Shown here one piece after another: positions 42,662 through 50,287 of a stretch of DNA of 64,000 nucleotides. Within the stretch, counting starts at the first letter, position 1. Every line of letters starts with the position of its first letter. A program made the position numbers and the translations under genes. Under the pieces are notes generated by a model that ran no database searches, was not told the origin of the DNA, and worked only from the letters and a program-made list of their open reading frames with translations. This DNA is from JAEZAA01 sp964514485 (lineage in GTDB: Bacteria > Pseudomonadota > Gammaproteobacteria > Pseudomonadales > Oleiphilaceae), in the NCBI GenBank assembly GCA_964514485.1, contig CAZEWG010000005.1, forward strand, positions 1 to 64,000, written 5' to 3'.

Positions 42662-43879
42662 TTACTGGCTGAACTTCTCGAACACCAGGGAGGCATTGGT
42701 GCCGCCGAACCCAAAACTGTTCGACAGAACCCGGTTGAGCTCGGCCGGTCTGCAGGTCTCGGTCACGATCGGCAGCTGTGCCGCCTCCGGGCTCAGGGAG
42801 CGGGCATTGGCGGTGCCGGCGATAAAGCCATGCTGCATCATCAGCAGGCTGTAAATCGCCTCATGGACGCCTGCAGCCCCCAAGGAGTGCCCCGACAGGG
42901 ACTTGGTGGACGAGATCGGCGGCACCTGATCGCCAAAGGTGTCCCTGATCGCGTTCAATTCAGCTACATCCCCTACCGGGGTACTGGTGCCGTGGGCGTT
43001 GATGTAGTCGATCGGGCCTTGGACGGTGGCGAGGGCTTCTTGCATGCAGCGCACCGCGCCCTCTCCTGAGGGGGCCACCATGTCATAGCCGTCGGAACTG
43101 GCGCCATAGCCGACAATCTCAGCGTAGATCGGCGCGCCGCGCTTCAGGGCGTGCTCCAGCTCTTCCAGCACCAGAATCCCGCCGCCACCGGCGATGACGA
43201 AGCCGTCGCGGGTTTCGTCATAGGGACGGGAGGCTTCGGTGGGCGTATCATTGTATTTGGTGGACAAGGCGCCCATGGCGTCGAACAGCATGGTCAGGGA
43301 CCAGTGCTCTTCTTCACCGCCGCCGGCGAAAACGATGTCCTGGCGGCCGGAGCGAATCTGCTCCATGGCGTTGCCAATACAGTGGGCGCTGGTGGCGCAG
43401 GCGGAGGAAATTGAGTAATTCACCCCTTTGATCTTAAAGGCGGTCGCCAGGCAGGCAGACACGGTGCTGCCCATGATGCGAGGCACCATGTAGGGGCCGA
43501 TCCGCTTGACGCCTTTGCTGCGCAGGATGTCGGCAGACTCAATCTGATATTGGGAAGACGCGCCGCCGGAACCGGCAATGATGCCAATCCGCGGATCGGA
43601 AACCTGGGCTTCATCCAATCCGGCGTCTTCAATGGCCTGTTTCATGGCGATATAGGCGAACGCGGCGGAATCGCCCATAAAGCGCCGCTGCTTGCGGTCA
43701 ATGAGTTCTTCGGTGTCCAAATCAATGGAGCCCGAAATCTGGCTGCGAAAACCCAGGTCGCGATAGCTTTCATTAAAGCGGATACCGGAGCGTCCGGTCT
43801 TCAGGCTTTGCAGAACCTCTTGTTTGGAGTTGCCCAGGCAGGAGACGATCCCCATACCTGTGACTACGATGCGTCGCAT
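42662..43879 (-). CDS. fabB: 3-oxoacyl-[ACP] synthase I (FabB)
   Basis: 404-aa condensing enzyme of type II fatty acid synthesis; FabB is the one that elongates unsaturated intermediates. The Cys-His-His triad is Cys161 (SSACATSA), His296 (NAHGTST) and His331 (SGHSLGAAG). The length and the MRRIVVTGMGIVSCLGN opening match FabB rather than the ~412-aa FabF. Start at the ATG at 43879; an extension to 43918 is unsupported. fabA is not adjacent in this window, unlike the fabAB operon of Pseudomonas. Confidence 0.93.
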   Translation of the reverse strand: MRRIVVTGMGIVSCLGNSKQEVLQSLKTGRSGIRFNESYRDLGFRSQISGSIDLDTEELIDRKQRRFMGDSAAFAYIAMKQAIEDAGLDEAQVSDPRIGIIAGSGGASSQYQIESADILRSKGVKRIGPYMVPRIMGSTVSACLATAFKIKGVNYSISSACATSAHCIGNAMEQIRSGRQDIVFAGGGEEEHWSLTMLFDAMGALSTKYNDTPTEASRPYDETRDGFVIAGGGGILVLEELEHALKRGAPIYAEIVGYGASSDGYDMVAPSGEGAVRCMQEALATVQGPIDYINAHGTSTPVGDVAELNAIRDTFGDQVPPISSTKSLSGHSLGAAGVHEAIYSLLMMQHGFIAGTANARSLSPEAAQLPIVTETCRPAELNRVLSNSFGFGGTNASLVFEKFSQ

Positions 43880-44063
43880 AGGCTGAGCTCTTTCTGTGTA
43901 TTGGTGAAGCCGGTACAAATCCGGCGCAATGGGCCTATTCTAGTCGACAAAGGCCGCCAGCGAAAACTGTCGGATACCCTTACCCCAATGGCTGGTTGTT
44001 CAAAACCGCCTCGGCCTGCTATTCTGCTTGGTTAATTTTCCCGCCGCTGGGCAGTTCTTTTGC

Positions 44064-44795
44064 ATGCACGCAGTCTATTTTCTTCGTTCTCTGATCTTTT
44101 ATGCCGGTTATGCCAGTGCAGTCCTGATTTTTGGCGGCATCGGCTGTCTGGTCGCTCCCTGGCTGACGTTGCGGCGCCGCTACTGGTTTCTGACTCGTTT
44201 CAACTATTTCGTGCTCTGGTGGAGCCGGGTGGCTTGCGGTATTCGTTATCAGCTGGAAGGCGCTGAGCATATCCCCGCGCAGCCCTGTGTGGTGTTGAGT
44301 AACCACGAAAGCGCCTGGGAAACCTACTACCTGGCCACCTTGTTCGTGCCACAAAGCACGGTGCTCAAGAAGGAGCTGCTGTCTATTCCGGTGTTTGGCT
44401 GGGCGTTGCGGCGGCTCCATCCCATTGCCATTGATCGGCAGCGCCCGACCCATGCCCTCAAACAGTTGGTGCAGCAGGGCAAGACACGGCTTGAAAACGG
44501 CAGCTGGGTGATGATTTTTCCGGAAGGGACGCGGGTGAGACCTGGCAAAACGGCCAAGTTCAACAAGGGTGGTGCCTTATTGGCGCATCAGGCAGGGGTG
44601 CCGATTCTGCCGGTGGCGCACACCGCCGGCGTCTGTTGGCCCGCTGGTTCGGTGACCAAGTATCCGGGGTTGATTCGGGTGCGGATTGGGCCGCTGATTA
44701 CCGGAGAAGGGTTGAGCCGGGATGAAATGCATGAGCGGGCCGAACAGTGGATTCGCACCGCCATGGCGGAGTTGAAACAGGATAGCCAAGGATAG
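44064..44795 (+). CDS. plsC: 1-acyl-sn-glycerol-3-phosphate acyltransferase
   Basis: 243-aa inner-membrane acyltransferase making phosphatidic acid. One or two hydrophobic segments lie at the N-terminus (FLRSLIFYAGYASAVLIFGG). The catalytic motif is SNHESAWET, an H-x4-E form used by many beta/gammaproteobacterial PlsC proteins in place of H-x4-D. FPEGTR is the glycerol-phosphate motif, and VLPVAHTAG-like residues follow. ATG at 44064 chosen; a TTG at 44028 is the alternative. A 14-bp terminator follows. Confidence 0.92.
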   Translation: MHAVYFLRSLIFYAGYASAVLIFGGIGCLVAPWLTLRRRYWFLTRFNYFVLWWSRVACGIRYQLEGAEHIPAQPCVVLSNHESAWETYYLATLFVPQSTVLKKELLSIPVFGWALRRLHPIAIDRQRPTHALKQLVQQGKTRLENGSWVMIFPEGTRVRPGKTAKFNKGGALLAHQAGVPILPVAHTAGVCWPAGSVTKYPGLIRVRIGPLITGEGLSRDEMHERAEQWIRTAMAELKQDSQG

Positions 44796-44842
44796 AAGCC
44801 GAAGTAGCGGCTGACGTGCTGATTGGAAAAGGCTGAGACAAT

Positions 44843-44875
44843 AAAAAAGCCCAGGTAAAAAACCTGGGCTTTTTT
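44843..44875. terminator. Bidirectional intrinsic terminator
   Basis: Perfect 14-bp stem AAAAAAGCCCAGGT/ACCTGGGCTTTTTT (44843-44856 with 44862-44875) around a 5-nt A loop. It serves plsC on the plus strand and tRNA-Met on the minus strand. Confidence 0.93.
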
Positions 44876-44881
44876 GAATAT

Positions 44882-44958
44882 TGGTAGCAACGGGTGGAAT
44901 CGAACCACCGACCCCAGCATTATGAGTGCTGTGCTCTAACCGTCTGAGCTACGTTGCC
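44882..44958 (-). tRNA. Elongator tRNA-Met (anticodon CAT)
   Basis: 77 nt with encoded CCA (44882-44884). The anticodon stem-loop is CAGCA-CTCATAA-TGCTG and the T-loop is TTCGATT. It lacks the three G-C pairs of the anticodon stem that mark initiators, so it is an elongator. The acceptor ends GGCAACG/CGTTGCT pair with a G1·U72 wobble where E. coli has G1-C72. Downstream of ychF on the same strand, as in Pseudomonas. Confidence 0.95.
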
Positions 44959-45036
44959 GATGTGGGAGCGCATTATCCAGATATCCTATGGGCCTGTCAA
45001 CAGGTGAAAGGCCCATAGAATGCTTCTGGCGGCAGA

Positions 45037-46128
45037 TTACACGTTAAACCGGAAATGGATAACGTCGCCGTCCTGAACAATATATTCCTTGCCTTCCAGG
45101 CGCCACTTGCCGGCGTCTTTCGCGCCTTGCTCGCCTTTGTAGGTGATGAAGTCGTCGTAGCTGATGACTTCCGCCCGGATAAAGCCCCGTTCGAAGTCCG
45201 TGTGGATCACACCGGCGGCTTGGGGAGCGGTCGCGCCCACTCGCACGGTCCAGGCGCGTACTTCCTTGACGCCAGCGGTAAAGTAGGTCTGCAGGCCCAG
45301 CAGTTTGTAGCCGGCACGGATGACGCGATCCAGGCCGGGCTCTTCCATGCCCAGGTCAGCCAGGAACTCGGCTTTTTCATCTTCATCCAGCTCGGCGATT
45401 TCGGCTTCCAGCTTGTTGCAAATGGGCACCACTTCAGCGCCTTCGGCGGCGGCAATTTCCCGCACCTGATCCAGCAGAGGGTTATTCTCAAAGCCGTCTT
45501 CCGCCACGTTGGCGATATACATGGTGGGTTTGATGGTCAGCAGGCACAGCTCCTTGATGACCGCCAGCTCTTCGTTGCTCAGATTCAATGAGCGCACCGG
45601 CTTGGCTTCGTTCAAGTGGGGGATCAGCTTTTCGATCACCGCCAGTTGCTGCTTGGCCAGCTTGTCGTTGCCTTTGGCGGCCCGCTCAATCCGCTTGACG
45701 GCTTTTTCCACCGTATCCAGGTCGGCCAGGGCCAGTTCGGTGTTGATCACCTCGATATCGGCTGCTGGATTGACCTGGTTGGCCACGTGAATCACGTTGT
45801 CGTCTTGGAAGCAGCGTACCACGTGGGCAATGGCGTCGGTTTGGCGAATGTTGGCGAGAAACTGGTTACCCAGGCCTTCACCCTTGGAGGCGCCAGCGAC
45901 GAGGCCGGCGATATCCACAAACTCCATGGTGGTGGGCAGGACCCGCTGTGGCTTGACGATCTCGGCCAGTTTGTTGAGACGGGGGTCGGGCATGGGAACC
46001 ACACCGGTATTGGGCTCGATGGTGCAAAACGGGAAGTTTTCAGCATCAATACCAGCCTTGGTGAGGGCGTTGAAGAGGGTCGATTTGCCCACGTTGGGCA
46101 GGCCGACGATACCGCAGTTAAATCCCAT
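45037..46128 (-). CDS. ychF: Ribosome-binding ATPase YchF (OLA1/Obg family)
   Basis: 363-aa TRAFAC P-loop protein that hydrolyses ATP despite its Obg-type fold and associates with ribosomes. P-loop GLPNVGKST is at 9-17 and DIAGLV is the G3 region. The G4 motif is NKLE instead of NKxD, which explains the ATP preference. A coiled-coil arm lies in the middle and a C-terminal TGS domain covers the last ~85 residues, ending QDGDVIHFRFNV. Start with AGG 8 nt upstream. A 9-bp hairpin (44987-45017) lies after its stop. Confidence 0.97.
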   Translation of the reverse strand: MGFNCGIVGLPNVGKSTLFNALTKAGIDAENFPFCTIEPNTGVVPMPDPRLNKLAEIVKPQRVLPTTMEFVDIAGLVAGASKGEGLGNQFLANIRQTDAIAHVVRCFQDDNVIHVANQVNPAADIEVINTELALADLDTVEKAVKRIERAAKGNDKLAKQQLAVIEKLIPHLNEAKPVRSLNLSNEELAVIKELCLLTIKPTMYIANVAEDGFENNPLLDQVREIAAAEGAEVVPICNKLEAEIAELDEDEKAEFLADLGMEEPGLDRVIRAGYKLLGLQTYFTAGVKEVRAWTVRVGATAPQAAGVIHTDFERGFIRAEVISYDDFITYKGEQGAKDAGKWRLEGKEYIVQDGDVIHFRFNV

Positions 46129-46276
46129 GGCGATTACCTATATGAAAGATCAAGTAGAGCAAAGTCTGCTGGAAAGCGCCGTATTATAGCGGGCTAAGTC
46201 CAGGGCTTCTATCAATTAGGGGAGGAGACCCCAGGGTTTAGGGTGTATGGCGAAGGTGAGAGAGGTGGGAGCAGCG

Positions 46277-46861
46277 TCAGGCTTTGAACGGATGCAGCTC
46301 GTTCATGGCGCGAGACAGATCGCCGTCCATCAATAAGGGCAGAATCCGGTTGCATTCTTCCATCAGGCTGTCGAACGCCTTGCGCTCGCTGATGCCGAAT
46401 CGGCCCAATACATAATTCACCACTTGAGACTTGTCGCCCGGATGGCCAATGCCCAGCCGGAGCCGGTGGAAGTCGGCGCTGCCCAGGTGGGCAATGATAT
46501 CCCGCAAGCCGTTGTGGCCCCCGTGGCCGCCACCTTTTTTGATGCGCGCGGTTCCCGGAGGAATATCCAGCTCATCATGGGCTACCAGAATCTGGTGGGG
46601 AGCAATTTTGTAGAACTGTGCTAGAGCACCGACAGCGGAGCCGCTGCGGTTCATGAAAGTTGTGGGGATGAGCAGGTGTAGATCATGCCGGCCGATTGCG
46701 ATTTTGCCATACAGGCCGTGGAACTTGCGTTCGGGGCGAAGTTGGATGCCGGCACTGCGTGCCAGCATCTCAACCAGTATTGCTCCGGCATTGTGGCGGG
46801 TATCTTCGTACTCTTTGCCTGGGTTGCCCAGACCGACCAGTAACTGGATGGAATCCGCCAC
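46277..46861 (-). CDS. pth: Peptidyl-tRNA hydrolase
   Basis: 194-aa enzyme that cleaves peptidyl-tRNA released from stalled ribosomes. GLGNPGKEYEDTRHNAG at 10-26 carries the catalytic His23; TFMNRSGSAV and HDELDIPPG with GHNGLRDI are the other family blocks. The start is a GTG at 46861 with GGAG 7-8 nt upstream. It lies 18 bp after rplY and is probably co-transcribed with it. Confidence 0.97.
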   Translation of the reverse strand: MADSIQLLVGLGNPGKEYEDTRHNAGAILVEMLARSAGIQLRPERKFHGLYGKIAIGRHDLHLLIPTTFMNRSGSAVGALAQFYKIAPHQILVAHDELDIPPGTARIKKGGGHGGHNGLRDIIAHLGSADFHRLRLGIGHPGDKSQVVNYVLGRFGISERKAFDSLMEECNRILPLLMDGDLSRAMNELHPFKA

Positions 46862-46879
46862 AACGTCGCTCCGTCAGAA

Positions 46880-47509
46880 TTACTCAGCGCTTTCTTCGCT
46901 GCTTTCTGCTTCTTCGGAGCTGCCGCCACGGGTCTTGGTAACCGCAACCACGGGCAGGTCGTGATCGCTGCCTTGTTGCAGGGCAACGAAGGTCACGCCG
47001 GCAGGTACTTTCAGCTCGGACAGGTGAACCAGTTGGCCCAGCTCCAGGTCTGCCACGTCTACTTCGATGAACTCGGGCAGGTCGCGCGGCAAGCAGCTGA
47101 CTTCAACTTCAGTCATGTGACGCTCGATCATGCCGCCGCCAAGCTTCACACCCTTACAGTTGTCTTCGTTGATGAAGTGCAGGGGAACGTTAACGGTAAT
47201 CGCCTGGTCTTGAGAAACGCGCAGGAAGTCCGCGTGCAGGATTTCAACGCGGAATGGGTGACGCTGCAGGTCTTTCAGAATGACGGACTCAGTGGCGCCA
47301 TCGACGTTCAGGGTCAGAATGGAGGAGTACAGAGCTTCGTTTTCCAGGGCTTTTTTCAGGTCCTTGGCGATAACACTCAGCAGTTGCGGCTCTTTGTCAC
47401 TGCCGTACAGGATGGCCGGAACCTTGCCGTCAGCGCGGCGTAGGCGGCGGCTCGCACCTTTCCCCTGAACGCTACGCTTCTCAGCGAAAATCACAATTGC
47501 GTTTGACAT
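46880..47509 (-). CDS. rplY: 50S ribosomal protein bL25 (long TL5/Ctc form)
   Basis: 209-aa 5S rRNA-binding protein. Residues 1-~92 are the L25 domain (KGASRRLRRADGKVPAILYG) and ~93-190 are the added beta-rich TL5/Ctc domain. The tail is acidic (EEAESSEESAE). E. coli has only the first domain (94 aa). Start with GAGG 8 nt upstream. Order prs–rplY–pth is as in Pseudomonas. Confidence 0.96.
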   Translation of the reverse strand: MSNAIVIFAEKRSVQGKGASRRLRRADGKVPAILYGSDKEPQLLSVIAKDLKKALENEALYSSILTLNVDGATESVILKDLQRHPFRVEILHADFLRVSQDQAITVNVPLHFINEDNCKGVKLGGGMIERHMTEVEVSCLPRDLPEFIEVDVADLELGQLVHLSELKVPAGVTFVALQQGSDHDLPVVAVTKTRGGSSEEAESSEESAE

Positions 47510-47577
47510 GATGTTTTCCTCAAATAAAAGGCAAAAAACGACAACAACCCGCGACCAGGTTATTGCCGCTTACGAAA

Positions 47578-47596
47578 CGCCGCCTCGAGGGCGGCG
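47578..47596 (-). terminator. Hairpin after prs
   Basis: CGCCGCC (47578-47584) pairs with GGCGGCG (47590-47596) around a 5-nt TCGAG loop, 60 nt beyond the prs stop. On the minus strand it is followed only by TTTCG, so it may attenuate rather than fully end transcription into rplY. Confidence 0.5.
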
Positions 47597-47655
47597 CGGG
47601 AGCAAAGGCCGAAGCCCTCGCAAATACTTTCGTGCTTTAATCCGGGTAATCGTGC

Positions 47656-48600
47656 TTAGCGGAACATCGCACTGATGGATTCTTCATTGCAGACCCGGCG
47701 GATAGACTCAGCCAACAGGCCCGCTAATGAAAGCTGGCGGATTTTAGCACATTTAATAGCGTTTTCCTGCAGGGGAATGGTATCCATAACCACCACTTCA
47801 TCCAGTACGGAGTTGGTGATGTTGTCCACTGCGGGGCCAGACAAGACCGGGTGCGTGATGTAGGCGATGACGCGCTCCGCCCCTTGATCCTTCAGGGCCT
47901 GGCCGGCTTTGCAAAGCGTGCCGGCGGTATCGACGATGTCGTCTACCAGAATACAGGTTTTGCCGCTGACGTCACCGATGATGTGCATGATTTGCGCTTC
48001 ATTGGCGCGGGGGCGGCGCTTGTCAATGATGGCCAGGTCGGCGTCGTCGAGGCGCTTGGCCACCGCCCGTGCCCGTACCACGCCACCCACGTCGGGAGAA
48101 ACCACGATAAAGTTTTCCAGGCGCAGACGCTCAATATCGTCCAGCATGACGGGCGTCGCGTACGCGTTATCAACTGGGATATGGAAAAAGCCTTGGATTT
48201 GGTCTGCGTGCAGGTCAACGGTCAGCAGGCGGTTGATACCTACGCCGGTCATCATGTCGGCGACGACCTTGGCACTGATGGGAACCCGGGAAGAGCGGGG
48301 GCGGCGGTCCTGGCGGGCATAGCCAAAGTAGGGAACCACGGCGGTAATCCGGCTGGCGGAGGCGCGACGCAGGGCGTCAGCCATGACCAGCAGTTCCATC
48401 AGGTTATCGTTTGTGGGGGCACAGGTCGGCTGGATGATGAAGACATCTCGACCACGTACGTTTTCGTTGATTTCGACGGAGACTTCCCCGTCACTGAATT
48501 TTCCGACGGTCGCATCGCCTAGAGGGATATGGAGGATATCCGCAACTTTTCGGGCCAGCTCGGGATTTGCATTCCCGGTAAATACCATCAACTTCGACAC
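47656..48600 (-). CDS. prs: Ribose-phosphate pyrophosphokinase
   Basis: 314-aa PRPP synthase (ribose-5-phosphate + ATP), feeding purine, pyrimidine, histidine and tryptophan synthesis. Features are KLMVFTGNANPELARKV at the N-terminus, the ATP loop FGYARQDRRPRSSRVPIS, and the PRPP-binding LVDDIVDTAGTL. I use the GTG at 48600 because AGG lies 8-9 nt upstream and it gives the length of Pseudomonas Prs (313); an ATG 9 codons earlier (48627) is less likely. It is 53 bp after tRNA-Gln and may share its transcript. Confidence 0.96.
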   Translation of the reverse strand: MSKLMVFTGNANPELARKVADILHIPLGDATVGKFSDGEVSVEINENVRGRDVFIIQPTCAPTNDNLMELLVMADALRRASASRITAVVPYFGYARQDRRPRSSRVPISAKVVADMMTGVGINRLLTVDLHADQIQGFFHIPVDNAYATPVMLDDIERLRLENFIVVSPDVGGVVRARAVAKRLDDADLAIIDKRRPRANEAQIMHIIGDVSGKTCILVDDIVDTAGTLCKAGQALKDQGAERVIAYITHPVLSGPAVDNITNSVLDEVVVMDTIPLQENAIKCAKIRQLSLAGLLAESIRRVCNEESISAMFR

Positions 48601-48653
48601 GGTCACTACCTGCTGGAGCTTATGCATGTTGGCTTGGAGAACGGCTTAGAATG

Positions 48654-48728
48654 TGGCTGGGGTGGAAGGATTCGAACCTCCGAATGGCGGGATCAAAACC
48701 CGCTGCCTTACCGCTTGGCGACACCCCA
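48654..48728 (-). tRNA. tRNA-Gln (anticodon TTG)
   Basis: 75 nt with encoded CCA (48654-48656). The acceptor pairs TGGGGTG with CACCCCA, giving the weak U1-A72 pair typical of tRNA-Gln. The anticodon stem-loop is GCGGG-TTTTGAT-CCCGC. It lies between ispE and prs, as in Pseudomonas. Confidence 0.96.
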
Positions 48729-48743
48729 GTGAAGTGTACAAAG

Positions 48744-49619
48744 CTATTGCAGCTCTGCTCGAGTCTGTCGTGAGAGGAGTTCGTGAACCGGTGACCGGTT
48801 GACTCCTTGTGCGACAAACCCTTTAAAGTTTGCCGGTAACAGGGAGAAGACATATCGGCATTCTTCTTCATTGGTGAAGCTTGCAAAAATGCAGGCCCCT
48901 GTTCCTGTTAATCGAGCTTTGCCATATTGGCTGAGCCAACCAAGTGCATCCTTCACTTTTGGGTAGTGCTCTGAAACGATTGGCTGGCAGTCGTTTCGTA
49001 GTTGCTTCAGTTGTCCCTCAAGAGCGGGCGCTATTGTGATCTTTGGCGTGTCTCTTGTCAACACTTCATTTGAAAATATTTCTTTTGTGCTGATTTGGCA
49101 GTCCGGAGCCACAACCAAATACCAGTATGAAGTTAATTCAACGGGAGTCAACTGCTCGCCGATCCCCTCGGCCCAGGCAGTATGGCCCCGCACAAAAACC
49201 GGAACGTCTGCGCCCAGGCGGACGCCAATGGCAGCCAGCTCGTCCAGGCTCAAGCCGAGCCCCCAGAGATGGTTCAGGGCCAGCAGGGTCGTGGCGGCGT
49301 CGGAACTGCCGCCACCGATTCCGCCCCCCATGGGGAGACGCTTTTCCAAATGAATGTTGGCCCCCAGGCGACAGTCGGTCTCTTGCTGGAGCATTCGGGC
49401 GGCCCGCACCACCAGATTGGATTCGGGAGGGAGGCCCGGAAACTCGGGGGTCAGTTCAATGGTGGGATCGGGACGTGTCTGGAAGCTGAGTTCATCCCCG
49501 TAATCCAGAATCTGGAACAGGGTTTGAAGCTCGTGGTAGCCGTCGGGACGGCGTCCGGTAATGTGAAGAAACAGGTTCAGTTTGGCCGGAGCCGGCAAGG
49601 TCAGGGCTTTGGACATCAT
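48744..49619 (-). CDS. ispE: 4-diphosphocytidyl-2-C-methyl-D-erythritol kinase
   Basis: 291-aa GHMP kinase of the MEP isoprenoid pathway. PAPAKLNLFLHITGRRPDGYHELQ is split at 10-32 as the substrate loop, and the glycine-rich ATP loop PMGGGIGGGSSD is at 96-107. The C-terminal GHMP helix region has LTGTGACIFASF. The first ATG (49619) overlaps the lolB stop as ATGA, so translation is coupled; a second ATG follows at once. tRNA-Gln lies 15 bp downstream. Confidence 0.96.
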   Translation of the reverse strand: MMSKALTLPAPAKLNLFLHITGRRPDGYHELQTLFQILDYGDELSFQTRPDPTIELTPEFPGLPPESNLVVRAARMLQQETDCRLGANIHLEKRLPMGGGIGGGSSDAATTLLALNHLWGLGLSLDELAAIGVRLGADVPVFVRGHTAWAEGIGEQLTPVELTSYWYLVVAPDCQISTKEIFSNEVLTRDTPKITIAPALEGQLKQLRNDCQPIVSEHYPKVKDALGWLSQYGKARLTGTGACIFASFTNEEECRYVFSLLPANFKGFVAQGVNRSPVHELLSRQTRAELQ

Positions 49620-50287
49620 GAAAGCGGATTCGTCAGATCCCAGTTGTGAATGATAAACGTCAGCCGGACATTGTCGCGGCGCAGGACGATTTTGCGGGGT
49701 AAAGCGTAGGGAGAGGTGCTGTGGTAGCTTTCGTAGGTAATGCTCCAGCCCGCCTGCTCAAGTTGGTATAGATTGCCGCTTTGATCGAACAGCATGTCCT
49801 GAAACGGACCGGGGGCGGGGATGCCTTTGACCCAGTATAGAAGATGGCTGATAGGCAGGCTCCAGCCCACCTGTTGCTGGATCAGCCCTTCCGGGTTTTC
49901 GGAATACACCGGGCGTTCGCCGGAGCGGGTAAACCAAATGGCCTCCGGTGTGCCCTGGATGGAAGTGGCGCCCAGCCCGAACACGGGTGAGGATAGGTTG
50001 ATGTCGAAGCGCAGGTCTTGCTGCACCCATTGATTGATGACCGCGCTGTCGCTGCGGTTGTCCTGACGCACGCCGAGTTTGCCGGAAACCTGCCAGTGGG
50101 TGACCTCCCGCAGGGCGAGTTGCTGCTGGGTCCAGCCGGGTGGCGCTTCTACTTGAGTCTGGACGGGCGGAGCGGCACAGCCTGCGAGCAGCAGGAGGCA
50201 GAGCAGAGTGGCGCCCCCCAGCCCCTGCAAGTTGAACTTAGCGGGGTGTGTCCAGGCAAGACGGGCCCGAAAGCTATTCATTTGCAT
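49616..50287 (-). CDS. lolB: Outer-membrane lipoprotein receptor LolB
   Basis: 223-aa lipoprotein that accepts lipoproteins from LolA and inserts them in the outer membrane. The signal sequence ends in the lipobox LLAGC (Cys37). The mature part has the half-barrel order WQVSGKLGVRQDN, GTPEAIWFTRSG and LPISHLLYWVKGIPAPG, the last being a LolB hallmark. The start overlaps the stop of the TPR lipoprotein gene and the stop overlaps ispE, so three genes are translationally chained. Confidence 0.95.
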   Translation of the reverse strand: MQMNSFRARLAWTHPAKFNLQGLGGATLLCLLLLAGCAAPPVQTQVEAPPGWTQQQLALREVTHWQVSGKLGVRQDNRSDSAVINQWVQQDLRFDINLSSPVFGLGATSIQGTPEAIWFTRSGERPVYSENPEGLIQQQVGWSLPISHLLYWVKGIPAPGPFQDMLFDQSGNLYQLEQAGWSITYESYHSTSPYALPRKIVLRRDNVRLTFIIHNWDLTNPLS

